Below are positions 9,102 to 16,587 of a stretch of 34,928 nt of DNA, one piece after another. The first letter of the stretch is position 1; every line of letters begins with the position of its first letter. The notes under the pieces were generated by a model, which was not told the DNA's origin, made no database searches, and saw only the letters and a program-made list of their open reading frames with translations. The stretch spans positions 1 to 34,928 of the forward strand of contig JAHCAM010000026.1 of NCBI GenBank assembly GCA_019634895.1, in the 5' to 3' direction. The translations under genes were made by a program, and so were the position numbers. The DNA is from Steroidobacteraceae bacterium (lineage in GTDB: Bacteria > Pseudomonadota > Gammaproteobacteria > Steroidobacterales > Steroidobacteraceae).

Positions 9102-9665
9102 GTGACCGGCGCCTACCTGAACAACCAGCTCCTGGTCGCGATGCCCTCGCTCGCGGACCCGAACTTCTCGCACAGCGTCACCCTGGTCTGCGAGCACAGC
9201 GAGCGCGGGGCGCTCGGCATCGTCATCAACCGCCCGCTCGAGATGCGGCTTGCCGAGGTGCTGGAGCAGCTGTCGCTCTCCACCGGGGATACGCGGCTCT
9301 CCGGGATGCCGGTGCTCGCCGGCGGCCCCGTGCAACGCGACCGCGGCTTCGTGCTGCACCGTCCCGGCGCGCAGACCTTCGAATCCACGATGCAGGTGTC
9401 CGGCACGCTTTGCGTGACGACTTCGCGCGACGTGCTGGCGGCCATGGCCGCGGGCCAGGGCCCGGCGCAGGCGGTCGTCGCGCTGGGCTACGCCGGCTGG
9501 GAGGCGGGCCAGCTCGAGGAGGAAGTCCTCCAGAACGCCTGGCTCACCGTGCCCTGCGACGACGCGCTGATCTTCGAGCTGCCCTACGAGCAGCGCTGGC
9601 ACGCGGCCGCGCGGCTGCTCGGCGTCGAGCTGTCGCGCATCAGCACGCAGGCGGGCCGGGCCTGA
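9102..9665 (+). CDS. yqgE: YqgE/AlgH family protein
   Basis: 187-residue member of the YqgE/AlgH family, a conserved cytoplasmic protein whose biochemical function is unsettled. Recognisable segments: LNNQLLVAMPSLADPNFSHSVTLVCEH at the N-terminus, GALGIVINRPLEM, the central GGPVQRDRGFVLH, the LGYAGWEAGQLEEEV motif and NAWLTVP near the end. The start is the GTG at 9102: the alignment with family N-termini favours it over the ATG at residue 14, and a stop lies upstream in frame. Neighbour of ruvX as in most proteobacteria (10 nt gap). Confidence 0.93.
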   Translation: MTGAYLNNQLLVAMPSLADPNFSHSVTLVCEHSERGALGIVINRPLEMRLAEVLEQLSLSTGDTRLSGMPVLAGGPVQRDRGFVLHRPGAQTFESTMQVSGTLCVTTSRDVLAAMAAGQGPAQAVVALGYAGWEAGQLEEEVLQNAWLTVPCDDALIFELPYEQRWHAAARLLGVELSRISTQAGRA

Positions 9666-9675
9666 GGCATCGCCG

Positions 9676-10125
9676 ATGACCGCGCCGGCCGCAAGGACGG
9701 TGCTCTCCTTCGACTATGGCCTGCGGCGCATCGGCGTCGCGGTCGGCAACACGCTGACCGGCACCGCCGAGGGCCTGGCGACGGTCGCGGCGCAGGACGG
9801 CGTCCCGGACTGGCGGGCGCTGGACCGGCTGGTCGCCGACTGGCATCCGCAGGAGATGGTGGTCGGCGTTCCCTATAATATGCGCGGCGAAGACCCCGGG
9901 ATCGCCGCAGCCGCGCTGCGGTTCGCCGGCGAGCTGCAGGGGCGCTACGGCATCGGGGTTCACCGGGTGGACGAGAGACTGACGTCGCGCGAGGCGGAGG
10001 ACGGACTGCGCGAGGGCCGCAGGAGCGGCGCGAAGGCGCGCCGCGTGCGGCGCGGCGACGTGGACCGCGAGGCCGCGCGGTTGCTGCTGCTGCAATGGCT
10101 GCGCGCCCGGCCCGACGCCCGATGA
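9676..10125 (+). CDS. ruvX: Holliday junction resolvase-like RNase, RuvX/YqgF
   Basis: RNase H-fold protein of 149 residues, involved in the last steps of pre-16S rRNA processing in E. coli and also annotated as a putative Holliday junction resolvase. The N-terminal strand FDYGLRRIGVAVGN carries the first catalytic aspartate. VVGVPYNMRGE is the conserved VGxP turn (usually G-L-P), HRVDERLTSREAE holds the second acidic site, and D-REAARLLLLQWL supplies the last aspartate. The stop codon overlaps the pyrB start (ATGA). In Pseudomonas pyrR sits between these two genes; here it is absent. Confidence 0.95.
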   Translation: MTAPAARTVLSFDYGLRRIGVAVGNTLTGTAEGLATVAAQDGVPDWRALDRLVADWHPQEMVVGVPYNMRGEDPGIAAAALRFAGELQGRYGIGVHRVDERLTSREAEDGLREGRRSGAKARRVRRGDVDREAARLLLLQWLRARPDAR

Positions 10126-11093
10126 ACCGGGGCTTCACGCAACAGGATGCCGCCGGCCGCCTGCGCCACCTGATCACCCTCGACGGCCTGCCGCGCGGGC
10201 TGCTGGTGGAACTGCTCGACCGCGCCCAGGAGTACGCCGGCCGGCCCGGCGAGCTGGCGCCGCGCGGCAGCGACCTCGCCGGCTGGACCGTCGCCAACCT
10301 GTTCGCGGAGCCCTCCACGCGCACCCGCGCCTCGTTCGAGCTGGCCGCCGTGCGCCTCGGCGCGGACCCGATCAACCTCGACGTGATGCTGTCCTCGCGC
10401 GCCAAGGGCGAGTCCATCATCGACACGATCTACACGCTGCAGGAGATGCAGGTGGACGTGTTCGTGATCCGCGACGCCGAGCCCGGCATCCACGAATACG
10501 TCGCGCGCCACGTCGGCGATCACGTCGCCGTGATCTCGGGCGGCGAGGCGCACGTCTCGCACCCGACCCAGGGCCTGCTCGACGCGTTGACGATCCGCCA
10601 GTGCAAGGGCGGCTTCGACGGCCTCGTGGTCACGATCACCGGGGACATCCGCCACTCGCGCGTCGCGCGCTCGGCGCACCGCGCGCTCGCGACCCTCGGC
10701 GCCGCCGAGATCCGCATCGTCGCCCCGCCCGAGTTCATGCCGGATGCGGCGGAGTTCTCCGGCGCGCGGCGCTACGAGTCCTTCGACCAGGCGATCGACG
10801 GCGCGGACGTGGTGATGATGCTGCGCATCCAGCGCGAACGCGCCATCGGCGCCGCACAGGCCGATCCGGTGCGCTACCACCAGCAGTACGGCCTCACGGC
10901 CGAGCGGCTCGCACGCGCGAAGCCGCAGGCGATCGTCATGCACCCGGGCCCGATGAACCGCGGCGTCGAGCTGACCTCCGACGTCGCCGACGGGCCGCAA
11001 TCGGTGATCCGCCGCCAGGTGGCCAACGGCGTCGCCGTGCGGATGGCGGTGCTCGCGCATCTCGCCGACGCGCGGCGCAGGCGCGGGGCGTGA
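10122..11093 (+). CDS. pyrB: Aspartate carbamoyltransferase catalytic chain
   Basis: Catalyses carbamoyl phosphate + aspartate to N-carbamoylaspartate, the committed step of pyrimidine synthesis. 323 residues from the ATG at 10122. That start gives an ATGA overlap with ruvX and is preferred to an upstream ATG inside ruvX. Carbamoyl-phosphate loop F-EPSTRTR (S65-R69), the lysine loop SSRAKGES, HPTQGLLDAL at H147 and the C-terminal HPGPMNRGVEL. No pyrI, and no inactive pyrC' partner follows, unlike the Pseudomonas dodecameric enzyme, so the holoenzyme type cannot be told from here. Confidence 0.96.
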   Translation: MNRGFTQQDAAGRLRHLITLDGLPRGLLVELLDRAQEYAGRPGELAPRGSDLAGWTVANLFAEPSTRTRASFELAAVRLGADPINLDVMLSSRAKGESIIDTIYTLQEMQVDVFVIRDAEPGIHEYVARHVGDHVAVISGGEAHVSHPTQGLLDALTIRQCKGGFDGLVVTITGDIRHSRVARSAHRALATLGAAEIRIVAPPEFMPDAAEFSGARRYESFDQAIDGADVVMMLRIQRERAIGAAQADPVRYHQQYGLTAERLARAKPQAIVMHPGPMNRGVELTSDVADGPQSVIRRQVANGVAVRMAVLAHLADARRRRGA

Positions 11094-11112
11094 GCCACGA
11101 TCGAGACATGTC

Positions 11113-11184
11113 CCGGCGGCCGGGATCACTGCTCGCTCGCGCCGCCGGAACTTACGCGCTCGCTCGCAGGATCCCGGCCGCCGG
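11113..11184. repeat. Palindromic intergenic element 1
   Basis: Perfect 15-bp inverted repeat (11113-11127 and 11170-11184; arm reads CCGGCGGCCGGGATC) closing a 42-nt core. The core contains CGCTC, 18 nt, CGCTC and the central CGCCGGAACTTACG. Positions 11134-11163 are identical over 30 nt to 21950-21979, although the arms of the two elements are unrelated. Lies 19 bp after pyrB. Confidence 0.8.
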
Positions 11185-11210
11185 AGCCTGCACGCGAGCG
11201 CTGTCGCTGC

Positions 11211-11310
11211 TGCCGGCGTGCGCGAGGTGGCGGGGTCCTCGCGAGCAAACTCGTCAGTTCCGGCGGAGTTTGCGAGCGAGGAACCCCGCCGGATCCCGCG
11301 CACGCCGGCA
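11211..11310. repeat. Palindromic intergenic element 2
   Basis: Long interrupted hairpin. Outer arms 11211-11224/11297-11310 (14 bp), then 11229-11236/11283-11290, 11237-11242/11276-11281 and 11245-11252/11266-11273, with a 13-nt loop. On the minus strand the loop region reads CGCCGGAACTGACG, one base from the core of elements 1 and 5, so it is the same family in the opposite orientation with arms extended inward. It ends 24 bp before the pyrK-like start and would fold in that gene's leader. Confidence 0.75.
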
Positions 11311-11334
11311 ACGACCGGCGGCGGAGACGTCGTC

Positions 11335-12222
11335 TTGAGCGCGCAGGCGCGTCCGCATCGCGGCACGATCTTCGTCGAGGACGCCGCCGTGCTCGCGCAC
11401 GAGGCGTTCCCGGGCGGGCAGTACGTGCTGCGCCTCGCGGCGCCGCGCGCTGCCGCCGCCGCCACGCCCGGTAGCTTCGTGCACCTCAACTGCGGGCCCG
11501 GACTGCCGATGCGCCGCCCGTTCTCGATCCTGCGCACGGACCGCACGGCCGGTACGATCGAGATTCTCTACAAGGTGGTGGGAGTCGGCACGGCGGAGCT
11601 TGCGCGGCGGGTCGCGGGCGAGACGATGTCCTGCCTCGGACCGATCGGGCGTGGCTTTGCGCCGCAGGCCGAGCGCCCGCGTGCGCTCATGGTCGGCGGC
11701 GGCGTCGGCATCCCGCCACTCGTGTTCCTCGCCGAGGCTCTCGCCGCACAGGGCGGGACCTGGCAGCCGCTGGTGCTGATGGGCTCCGAGCTGCCGTTCC
11801 CGTTCGCCACCACACCCTCACGGACTGCGGTGCCGGGCATGCCGGCGGATGCGACCCACGCGATGTCGCAGCTGGAGGCGATCGGCGTGCCGAGCCGGCT
11901 CGCGAGCCTCGCCGGTCTCGCGGGGTGCCACCGGGGCTACGTGACCGGCCTGGCGGAGGCCTGGCTCGCCGCGCAGCCGCGGACGGCGCTCGCCGATGTG
12001 GAGATCTTCTCCTGCGGTCCGGAGCCGATGCTCAGGGCGACGGCGGCGCTGGCGAGGCGCTTCGGCCTGCCCTGCCAGGTGTCGCTCGAGGAGAACATGG
12101 CCTGCGCCGTGGGCGGATGCGCCGGCTGCGCGGTTCTCGTGCACACGGCCGACGGGCCCGCGATGAAGCGCGTGTGCGTGGACGGGCCCGTCTTCGACGC
12201 CGCGAGCGTCTTCACCGAGTGA
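11335..12222 (+). CDS. Dihydroorotate dehydrogenase electron-transfer subunit (PyrK-like)
   Basis: FAD- and [2Fe-2S]-binding reductase subunit that, in class 1B dihydroorotate dehydrogenases, passes electrons from PyrD to NAD. 295 residues from a TTG at 11335; GGAG at 11323-11326 is 8 nt upstream, and longer forms would translate the hairpin region, so TTG is chosen. Flavin site RRPFSI (60-65), NAD-binding GGGVGIPPL (121-129), CGPEPM, and a C-terminal iron-sulfur motif with C257, C262, C265 and C281 in CAVGGCAGC and RVCVDGPVF, the PyrK pattern. No pyrD is present in the window. It follows pyrB after 241 nt of palindromic non-coding DNA. It could also serve another oxidoreductase of the ferredoxin-NADP reductase family, but the pyrimidine neighbour supports PyrK. 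Confidence 0.85.
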   Translation: MSAQARPHRGTIFVEDAAVLAHEAFPGGQYVLRLAAPRAAAAATPGSFVHLNCGPGLPMRRPFSILRTDRTAGTIEILYKVVGVGTAELARRVAGETMSCLGPIGRGFAPQAERPRALMVGGGVGIPPLVFLAEALAAQGGTWQPLVLMGSELPFPFATTPSRTAVPGMPADATHAMSQLEAIGVPSRLASLAGLAGCHRGYVTGLAEAWLAAQPRTALADVEIFSCGPEPMLRATAALARRFGLPCQVSLEENMACAVGGCAGCAVLVHTADGPAMKRVCVDGPVFDAASVFTE

Positions 12223-12237
12223 GAGGCCGCCGCCGCT

Positions 12238-12316
12238 ACCGGGCGCAGGGAGTGCGCCCTCGTTCGCTCAAGGCGGGGACCGCATTCGCTCTCTCGGGCC
12301 ACTCCCTGCGCCCGGT
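12238..12316. repeat. Palindromic intergenic element 3
   Basis: Perfect 17-bp arms (12238-12254 and 12300-12316; ACCGGGCGCAGGGAGTG), extendable by four more pairs after one mismatch, around a 45-nt core with CGCTC, 17 nt, CGCTC. Its core matches element 4 (minus strand) at about 34 of 42 positions, while the arms differ. It lies 16 bp after the pyrK-like stop. Confidence 0.78.
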
Positions 12317-12370
12317 TGCGGTCACCGCCGCTCGATCGGCGAGCACGCGCGCGGCGGCGGCGGCTGCGCC

Positions 12371-12467
12371 GTCGTTGCCGGGCTGGCGGGGAAATGTCCC
12401 GAGCGAGCGAATCCGGTCGCCGGCCTGAGCTCGCGAGGGAGCATTCCCCAGCCAGCCCGGCAACGAC
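12371..12467. repeat. Palindromic intergenic element 4
   Basis: Perfect 17-bp arms (12371-12387 and 12451-12467; GTCGTTGCCGGGCTGGC), continuing as a GGGGAA/TTCCCC stem after a one-base bulge. On the minus strand the core reads CTCGCGAGCTCAGG through ATTCGCTCGCTCG, the same pattern as element 3. It ends 3 bp from the stop codon of the convergent PilU-like gene. Confidence 0.78.
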
Positions 12468-12470
12468 CGC

Positions 12471-13601
12471 TCAGCCGAAGTTGATCCGCGCCTCGAGGTT
12501 GGTGCGCGAGTCGGCGTTGGTGAGCGCCTCCTCGATGTCGATCTTGCCCTCCTTGTAGAGGTGCAGGAGCGCCATGTCGAAGTTCTGGATGCCGCGCTCG
12601 TTCGACGACAGCATCGCTTCCTTGACGCCGATGACGTCGCCCTTCTTGATCAGGTCCTGGATGTGCGGCGTGTTCAGCATGACCTCGGCTGCCGCCACGC
12701 GCTTCTTGTTGCGGCCGCGCACCAGGCGCTGCGAGATGATCGCGCGCAGGTACTGCGACAGGTCGAGGAAGATCTGCGCGTGCTGGTCGCGCGGGAACAG
12801 GTTGATGATGCGGTCCAGCGCCTCGGCGCAGTTGTTCGCGTGCAGGGTCGCGATGCACAGGTGACCCGTGCCGGCGAGCGCGATCGCGGACTCCATGGTC
12901 TCGCGGTCGCGGACCTCGCCGATCAGGATCACGTCCGGGGCCGCGCGCATCGCGGCGCGCAGCGCCCGGGCGAACGAACGCGTGTCGAGGCCGATCTCGC
13001 GCTGGTTGACGATCGACTTGCGGTTCTGGTGCAGGAACTCGATCGGGTCCTCGATGGTCAGGATGTGGTCCGAGCAGTTCTCGTTGCGGTGATTGATCAT
13101 CGCCGCCAGCGTGGTCGACTTGCCCGAGCCGGTGGCGCCCACCATCAGCACCAAGCCGCGCTTCAGCATCGCCAGGTCCTTGAGCGTGTCCGGCAGCCCG
13201 AGGCTGTCGAGCTTGGGCGTGTCCACGCTGATGTAGCGCAGCACCAGCGCCGGAAAGCCGCGCTGGTAGAACACCGCGGCGCGGAAGCGGCCGACGCCCG
13301 GCTCGGAGATCGCGAAGTCGATCTCGAGCTCGTTCTGGAAGTGCTCGAGCTGCTCCGCGCTCATGAGCCCCAGGGCGATGTCGCGCACCGCCTCGGCGTT
13401 CAGCACCTTCTTGTTGATCGGATAGATCATGCCCTCGATCTTGATCTTGACCGGGGAATTCGAGGTGAAGAACAGGTCCGAGGCCTTCTTCTCGGCCATC
13501 AGCTTCAGCAGCGGCTTGATGTTGAACCGCCCGTCCTCGGCCTCGACCGAGATCGCGTCCTCGGTTTCCGGCTTAGTAGACTTTGCCGTCGTTGGACTCA
13601 T
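12471..13601 (-). CDS. Second PilU-like twitching ATPase
   Basis: 376-residue secretion ATPase of the PilT/PilU group, the third in a row. A charged ~30-residue N-terminal extension precedes KPLLKLMAEKKASDLFF. Walker A GATGSGKSTT (K161), Asp-box region LTIEDPIEF, Walker B region DVILIGEVRDRETM and His box GHLCIATLHANN are all present, so it looks catalytically intact. It is closer to PilU than to PilT by FYQRGFPALVLRYI and the QNRKSIVNQREIG segment, but differs from the preceding pilU across most of its length. The ATG at 13601 has GAGG 8 nt upstream and lies within the last 29 bp of pilU. Likely an accessory retraction motor; specific role unknown. Confidence 0.88.
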   Translation of the reverse strand: MSPTTAKSTKPETEDAISVEAEDGRFNIKPLLKLMAEKKASDLFFTSNSPVKIKIEGMIYPINKKVLNAEAVRDIALGLMSAEQLEHFQNELEIDFAISEPGVGRFRAAVFYQRGFPALVLRYISVDTPKLDSLGLPDTLKDLAMLKRGLVLMVGATGSGKSTTLAAMINHRNENCSDHILTIEDPIEFLHQNRKSIVNQREIGLDTRSFARALRAAMRAAPDVILIGEVRDRETMESAIALAGTGHLCIATLHANNCAEALDRIINLFPRDQHAQIFLDLSQYLRAIISQRLVRGRNKKRVAAAEVMLNTPHIQDLIKKGDVIGVKEAMLSSNERGIQNFDMALLHLYKEGKIDIEEALTNADSRTNLEARINFG

Positions 13602-14733
13602 CGACGATCCTCAGCGTGCTGGACTGTTCCGCCTGCAGGCGGTCCTCGCGCTTGCTCTCGAGCTTGATCCTGAGGCGCAGCTCGTTCTTCGAGTCGGCGT
13701 TGCGCAGGCCCTCCTCGTAGGAGATCACGCCGGCCTCGAACAGGTCGAACAGCGCCTGGTCGAAGGTCTTCATGCCGAGCCGGTTCGAGCGCGACATGAC
13801 TTCCTTGATCTTGGTGACCTCGCCGCGGAAGATCAGGTCGGAGACCAGCGGCGTGCCGATCAGGATCTCCACCGCCGCGATGCGGCCCTCGGTCTTCTCG
13901 CGCGGCACCAGGCGCTGCGAGACCATCGAGCGGATGTTCAGCGACAGGTCCATCAGCAGCTGCTCGCGCTTGTCCTCGGGGAAGAAGTTGATGATGCGGT
14001 CCAGCGCCTGGTTGGTGCTGTTGGCGTGCAGCGTCGCCAGCACGAGGTGGCCGGTCTCGGCGAACTGGATCGCGTACTCCATGGTCTCGCGGTCGCGGAC
14101 CTCGCCGATCATGATCACGTCCGGCGCCTGGCGCAGCGTGTTCTTGAGCGCCGTGTGCCAGCTGTCGGTGTCCACGCCGACTTCGCGGTGCGTGACCACG
14201 CAGCCGCGGTGCGCGTGCACGTACTCGACCGGGTCCTCGATGGTGACGATGTGGCCGCGGGTCTTCTCGTTGCGGTAGCCGACCATGGCGGCCAGCGTGG
14301 TGGACTTGCCGGAGCCGGTGGCTCCGACCACGATGACGATGCCGCGCTTGGACATCACGATGTCCTTCAGGATCGGCGGCAGCTCGAGCTCCTCGATGGT
14401 CGGGATGGTGGCGTTGATCTGGCGGATCACGCAGCCGGTCATGCCCTGCTGCACGAAGGCGCTGACGCGGAAGCGGCCGATGCCCGGCGGGGCGATCGCG
14501 AAGTTCGCCTCCTTGGTGGCGTCGAACTCGCGCGTCTGGCGGTCGTTCATGATCGAGCGCACCAGTACCGCGCTCTGCTCCGGCGACAGCGTCTTGTCGG
14601 TCTGCGGGCGGACCTCGCCGTCGATCTTGATCGCCGGCGGGAAGTTCGCCGTGATGAACAGGTCGGAGCCCTTGCGGTCCACCATGCGCCGCAGCAGGTC
14701 CTGCATCAGCCGGATGGATTGTTCGCGGTCCAT
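13573..14733 (-). CDS. pilU: PilU, accessory pilus retraction ATPase
   Basis: 386-residue hexameric ATPase. It shows the PilU pattern RKGSDLFITANFPPAIKIDG, RFRVSAFVQQGMTGCVIR, Walker A GATGSGKSTT (K143), GHIVTIEDPVEYVH, GCVVTHREVGVDT, DVIMIGEVRDRETMEYA and GHLVLATLHANSTNQALDRI. In known systems PilU cannot retract pili alone but boosts PilT-dependent retraction. A 28-residue polar C-terminal tail follows the ATPase domain. The start codon shares one base with the pilT stop (TGATG), so pilT and pilU are coupled. Confidence 0.93.
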   Translation of the reverse strand: MDREQSIRLMQDLLRRMVDRKGSDLFITANFPPAIKIDGEVRPQTDKTLSPEQSAVLVRSIMNDRQTREFDATKEANFAIAPPGIGRFRVSAFVQQGMTGCVIRQINATIPTIEELELPPILKDIVMSKRGIVIVVGATGSGKSTTLAAMVGYRNEKTRGHIVTIEDPVEYVHAHRGCVVTHREVGVDTDSWHTALKNTLRQAPDVIMIGEVRDRETMEYAIQFAETGHLVLATLHANSTNQALDRIINFFPEDKREQLLMDLSLNIRSMVSQRLVPREKTEGRIAAVEILIGTPLVSDLIFRGEVTKIKEVMSRSNRLGMKTFDQALFDLFEAGVISYEEGLRNADSKNELRLRIKLESKREDRLQAEQSSTLRIVDESNDGKVY

Positions 14734-15773
14734 CAGAGGGCATCCTTGTTCTGGGCCTTGTGGCGGGCCTCTTCCTTGGAGACGAGGCCCTTCTGCAGCA
14801 TCTCGGTCAGGCACTGGTCGAGCGTCTGCATGCCCTGCGCCTGGCCGGTCTGGATCGAGGAGTACATCTGCGCGATCTTGTTCTCGCGGATCAGGTTGCG
14901 GATCGCCGGCGTCGCAATCATGATCTCGTGCGCCGCGATGCGCCCGCCGCCTATGCGCTTCATCAGCGTCTGCGAGATCACGGCGCGCAGCGACTCCGAC
15001 AGCATCGAGCGCACCATGTCCTTTTCCTCGCCGGGGAACACGTCCACGATGCGGTCGATGGTCTTGGCCGCCGAGCTCGTGTGCAGGGTGCCGAACACGA
15101 GGTGGCCGGTCTCGGCGGCGGTCAGCGCGAGGCGGATGGTCTCGAGGTCGCGCATCTCGCCGACCAGCACCACGTCGGGGTCCTCGCGCAGCGCCGAGCG
15201 CAGCGCCTCGCTGAACCCCAGCGTGTCGCGGTGCACCTCGCGCTGGTTGATCAGCGAGCGCTTCGACTCGTGCACGAACTCGATCGGGTCCTCGATCGTG
15301 ATGATGTGATCCGGGCGGTTGATGTTGACGTAGTCGATCATCGCCGCGAGCGTCGTCGACTTGCCGGAGCCGGTCGGGCCGGTCACCAGCACCAGGCCGC
15401 GCGGCAGCATGCACAGGTCCTTGAACACCTTGGGCGCGTGCAGGTCGTCGAGGGTCTTGATCAGCGACGGAATGTTGCGGAACACCGCCCCGGCGCCGCG
15501 GTTCTGGTTGAAGGCGTTGACGCGGAAGCGCGCCAGGTTCGGGATCTCGAACGAAAAGTCGGTCTCGAAGAACTCCTCGTACACCTTGCGCTGCTTGTCG
15601 TTCATGATGTCGTACACCATGCTGTGCACTTCCTTGTGCGTCAGCGGCGGCATGTTCACGCGCTTGACGTCGCCGTCCACGCGGATCATGGGCGGCACGC
15701 CCGCCGACAGGTGCAGGTCGGAGGCGTTGTTCTTGACCGCAAAGGCCAGCAGCTGGGCGATGTCGACGGCCAT
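14733..15773 (-). CDS. pilT: PilT, pilus retraction ATPase
   Basis: 346-residue retraction motor of type IV pili (344 in P. aeruginosa). The N-terminus MAVDIAQLLAFAVKNNASDLHLSAG is typical. Walker A GPTGSGKSTT (K138), IITIEDPIEFVHESKRSLINQRE, DVVLVGEMRDLETIRLAL and GHLVFGTLHTSSAAKTIDRIVDVFP are present. The C-terminal AIRNLIRENKIAQMYSSIQTG includes the AIRNLIRE motif needed for retraction. The ATG at 15773 has GGGAG in good position; an upstream ATG at 15803 lacks support. First gene of a three-ATPase operon divergent from yggS. Confidence 0.96.
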   Translation of the reverse strand: MAVDIAQLLAFAVKNNASDLHLSAGVPPMIRVDGDVKRVNMPPLTHKEVHSMVYDIMNDKQRKVYEEFFETDFSFEIPNLARFRVNAFNQNRGAGAVFRNIPSLIKTLDDLHAPKVFKDLCMLPRGLVLVTGPTGSGKSTTLAAMIDYVNINRPDHIITIEDPIEFVHESKRSLINQREVHRDTLGFSEALRSALREDPDVVLVGEMRDLETIRLALTAAETGHLVFGTLHTSSAAKTIDRIVDVFPGEEKDMVRSMLSESLRAVISQTLMKRIGGGRIAAHEIMIATPAIRNLIRENKIAQMYSSIQTGQAQGMQTLDQCLTEMLQKGLVSKEEARHKAQNKDAL

Positions 15774-15844
15774 CAGCTCTCCCTGGGACGGTGCACGACG
15801 CACGAACCCCGCCGGCCTGAGGGCGGCCTTGCGGGGCCGGGGGC

Positions 15845-15871
15845 AGTATATCCCCGGGTACCGTCCACCAA
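15845..15871 (-). promoter_or_regulatory. Candidate promoter for the pilT-pilU operon
   Basis: Minus strand TATACT (15850-15845, 5/6 to the -10 consensus) with a weak TTGGTG (15871-15866) 15 bp upstream. The leader to the pilT ATG would be about 65 nt. The spacer is short, so only the -10 is convincing. Confidence 0.35.
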
Positions 15872-15872
15872 T

Positions 15873-16580
15873 ATGTTAACTGCTCCGCAGAATCCCTCTC
15901 CCGGGCTCGCCCGGGTCCGGGAACGGATCGCGAGGGCGGCACGCGAAGCCTGCCGGGATCCGGCGTCCGTCACCCTGATCGGCGTCGCGAAATCGCAGCC
16001 TGCGGCGTCGATCGCCCGGGCGATCGACGACGGCCTGGCCGATCTCGGCGAGAACTACCTCCAGGAGGCCGAGGCGCACGCCCGGGCGCTGGCCGGCAGG
16101 CCGCTGCGCTGGCATTTCATCGGCGCGCTGCAGTCCAACAAGACCAGGCCGGTGGCGGAGCGTTTCGACTGGGTGCATACGGTGGACCGGCTGAAGATCG
16201 CCGAGCGCCTGTCGGCGCAGCGCCCGGCGCAGTTGCCGCCGCTCGCGGTCTGCATCCAGGTGAACCTGGCCGGCGAAGCATCCAAGGCGGGCGTCCAACC
16301 CGATCAGCTGCCGGCGCTCGCCCGGGCGGTCGCCGCACTGCCGCGGCTCGCGCTGCGCGGCCTGATGGCGCTGCCGCCCGAGGAGACCGAGATCGCGCGC
16401 CAGCGGCACTGGTTCCGCGAGCTCAGGCGGCTGCGCGATGCGCTCGCGCAGGACGGCCTCTCTCTCGATGCGCTGTCCATGGGCATGAGCGGGGACTTCG
16501 AGGCCGCGATCGCCGAGGGCGCGACGCACCTGCGCATCGGCAGCGCGCTGTTCGGCCCGCGCCCGCCGCCCGTGCGCTGA
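15873..16580 (+). CDS. yggS: YggS, PLP-binding homeostasis protein
   Basis: Alanine-racemase-fold protein of 235 residues that binds pyridoxal phosphate and buffers it in the cell; no catalytic reaction is established. PLP lysine K40 in LIGVAKSQPA, then LGENYLQEAEAH, WHFIGALQSNKTRPVAERFDWVHTVDR, IQVNLAGEASKAGV, and the phosphate-binding end SMGMSGDFEAAIAEGATHLRIGSALFG. The ATG at 15873 has no evident ribosome-binding site. In Pseudomonas the gene pair yggS-proC precedes yggT; here proC is missing. Confidence 0.95.
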   Translation: MLTAPQNPSPGLARVRERIARAAREACRDPASVTLIGVAKSQPAASIARAIDDGLADLGENYLQEAEAHARALAGRPLRWHFIGALQSNKTRPVAERFDWVHTVDRLKIAERLSAQRPAQLPPLAVCIQVNLAGEASKAGVQPDQLPALARAVAALPRLALRGLMALPPEETEIARQRHWFRELRRLRDALAQDGLSLDALSMGMSGDFEAAIAEGATHLRIGSALFGPRPPPVR

Positions 16581-16587
16581 GTCCGGC

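Noticed and set aside
11113..12467. Integron attC sites or a CRISPR array
   Set aside because: No integrase, cas gene, cassette array or regularly spaced repeats. Conserved bases lie in the loop, whereas attC conserves the outer core sites.
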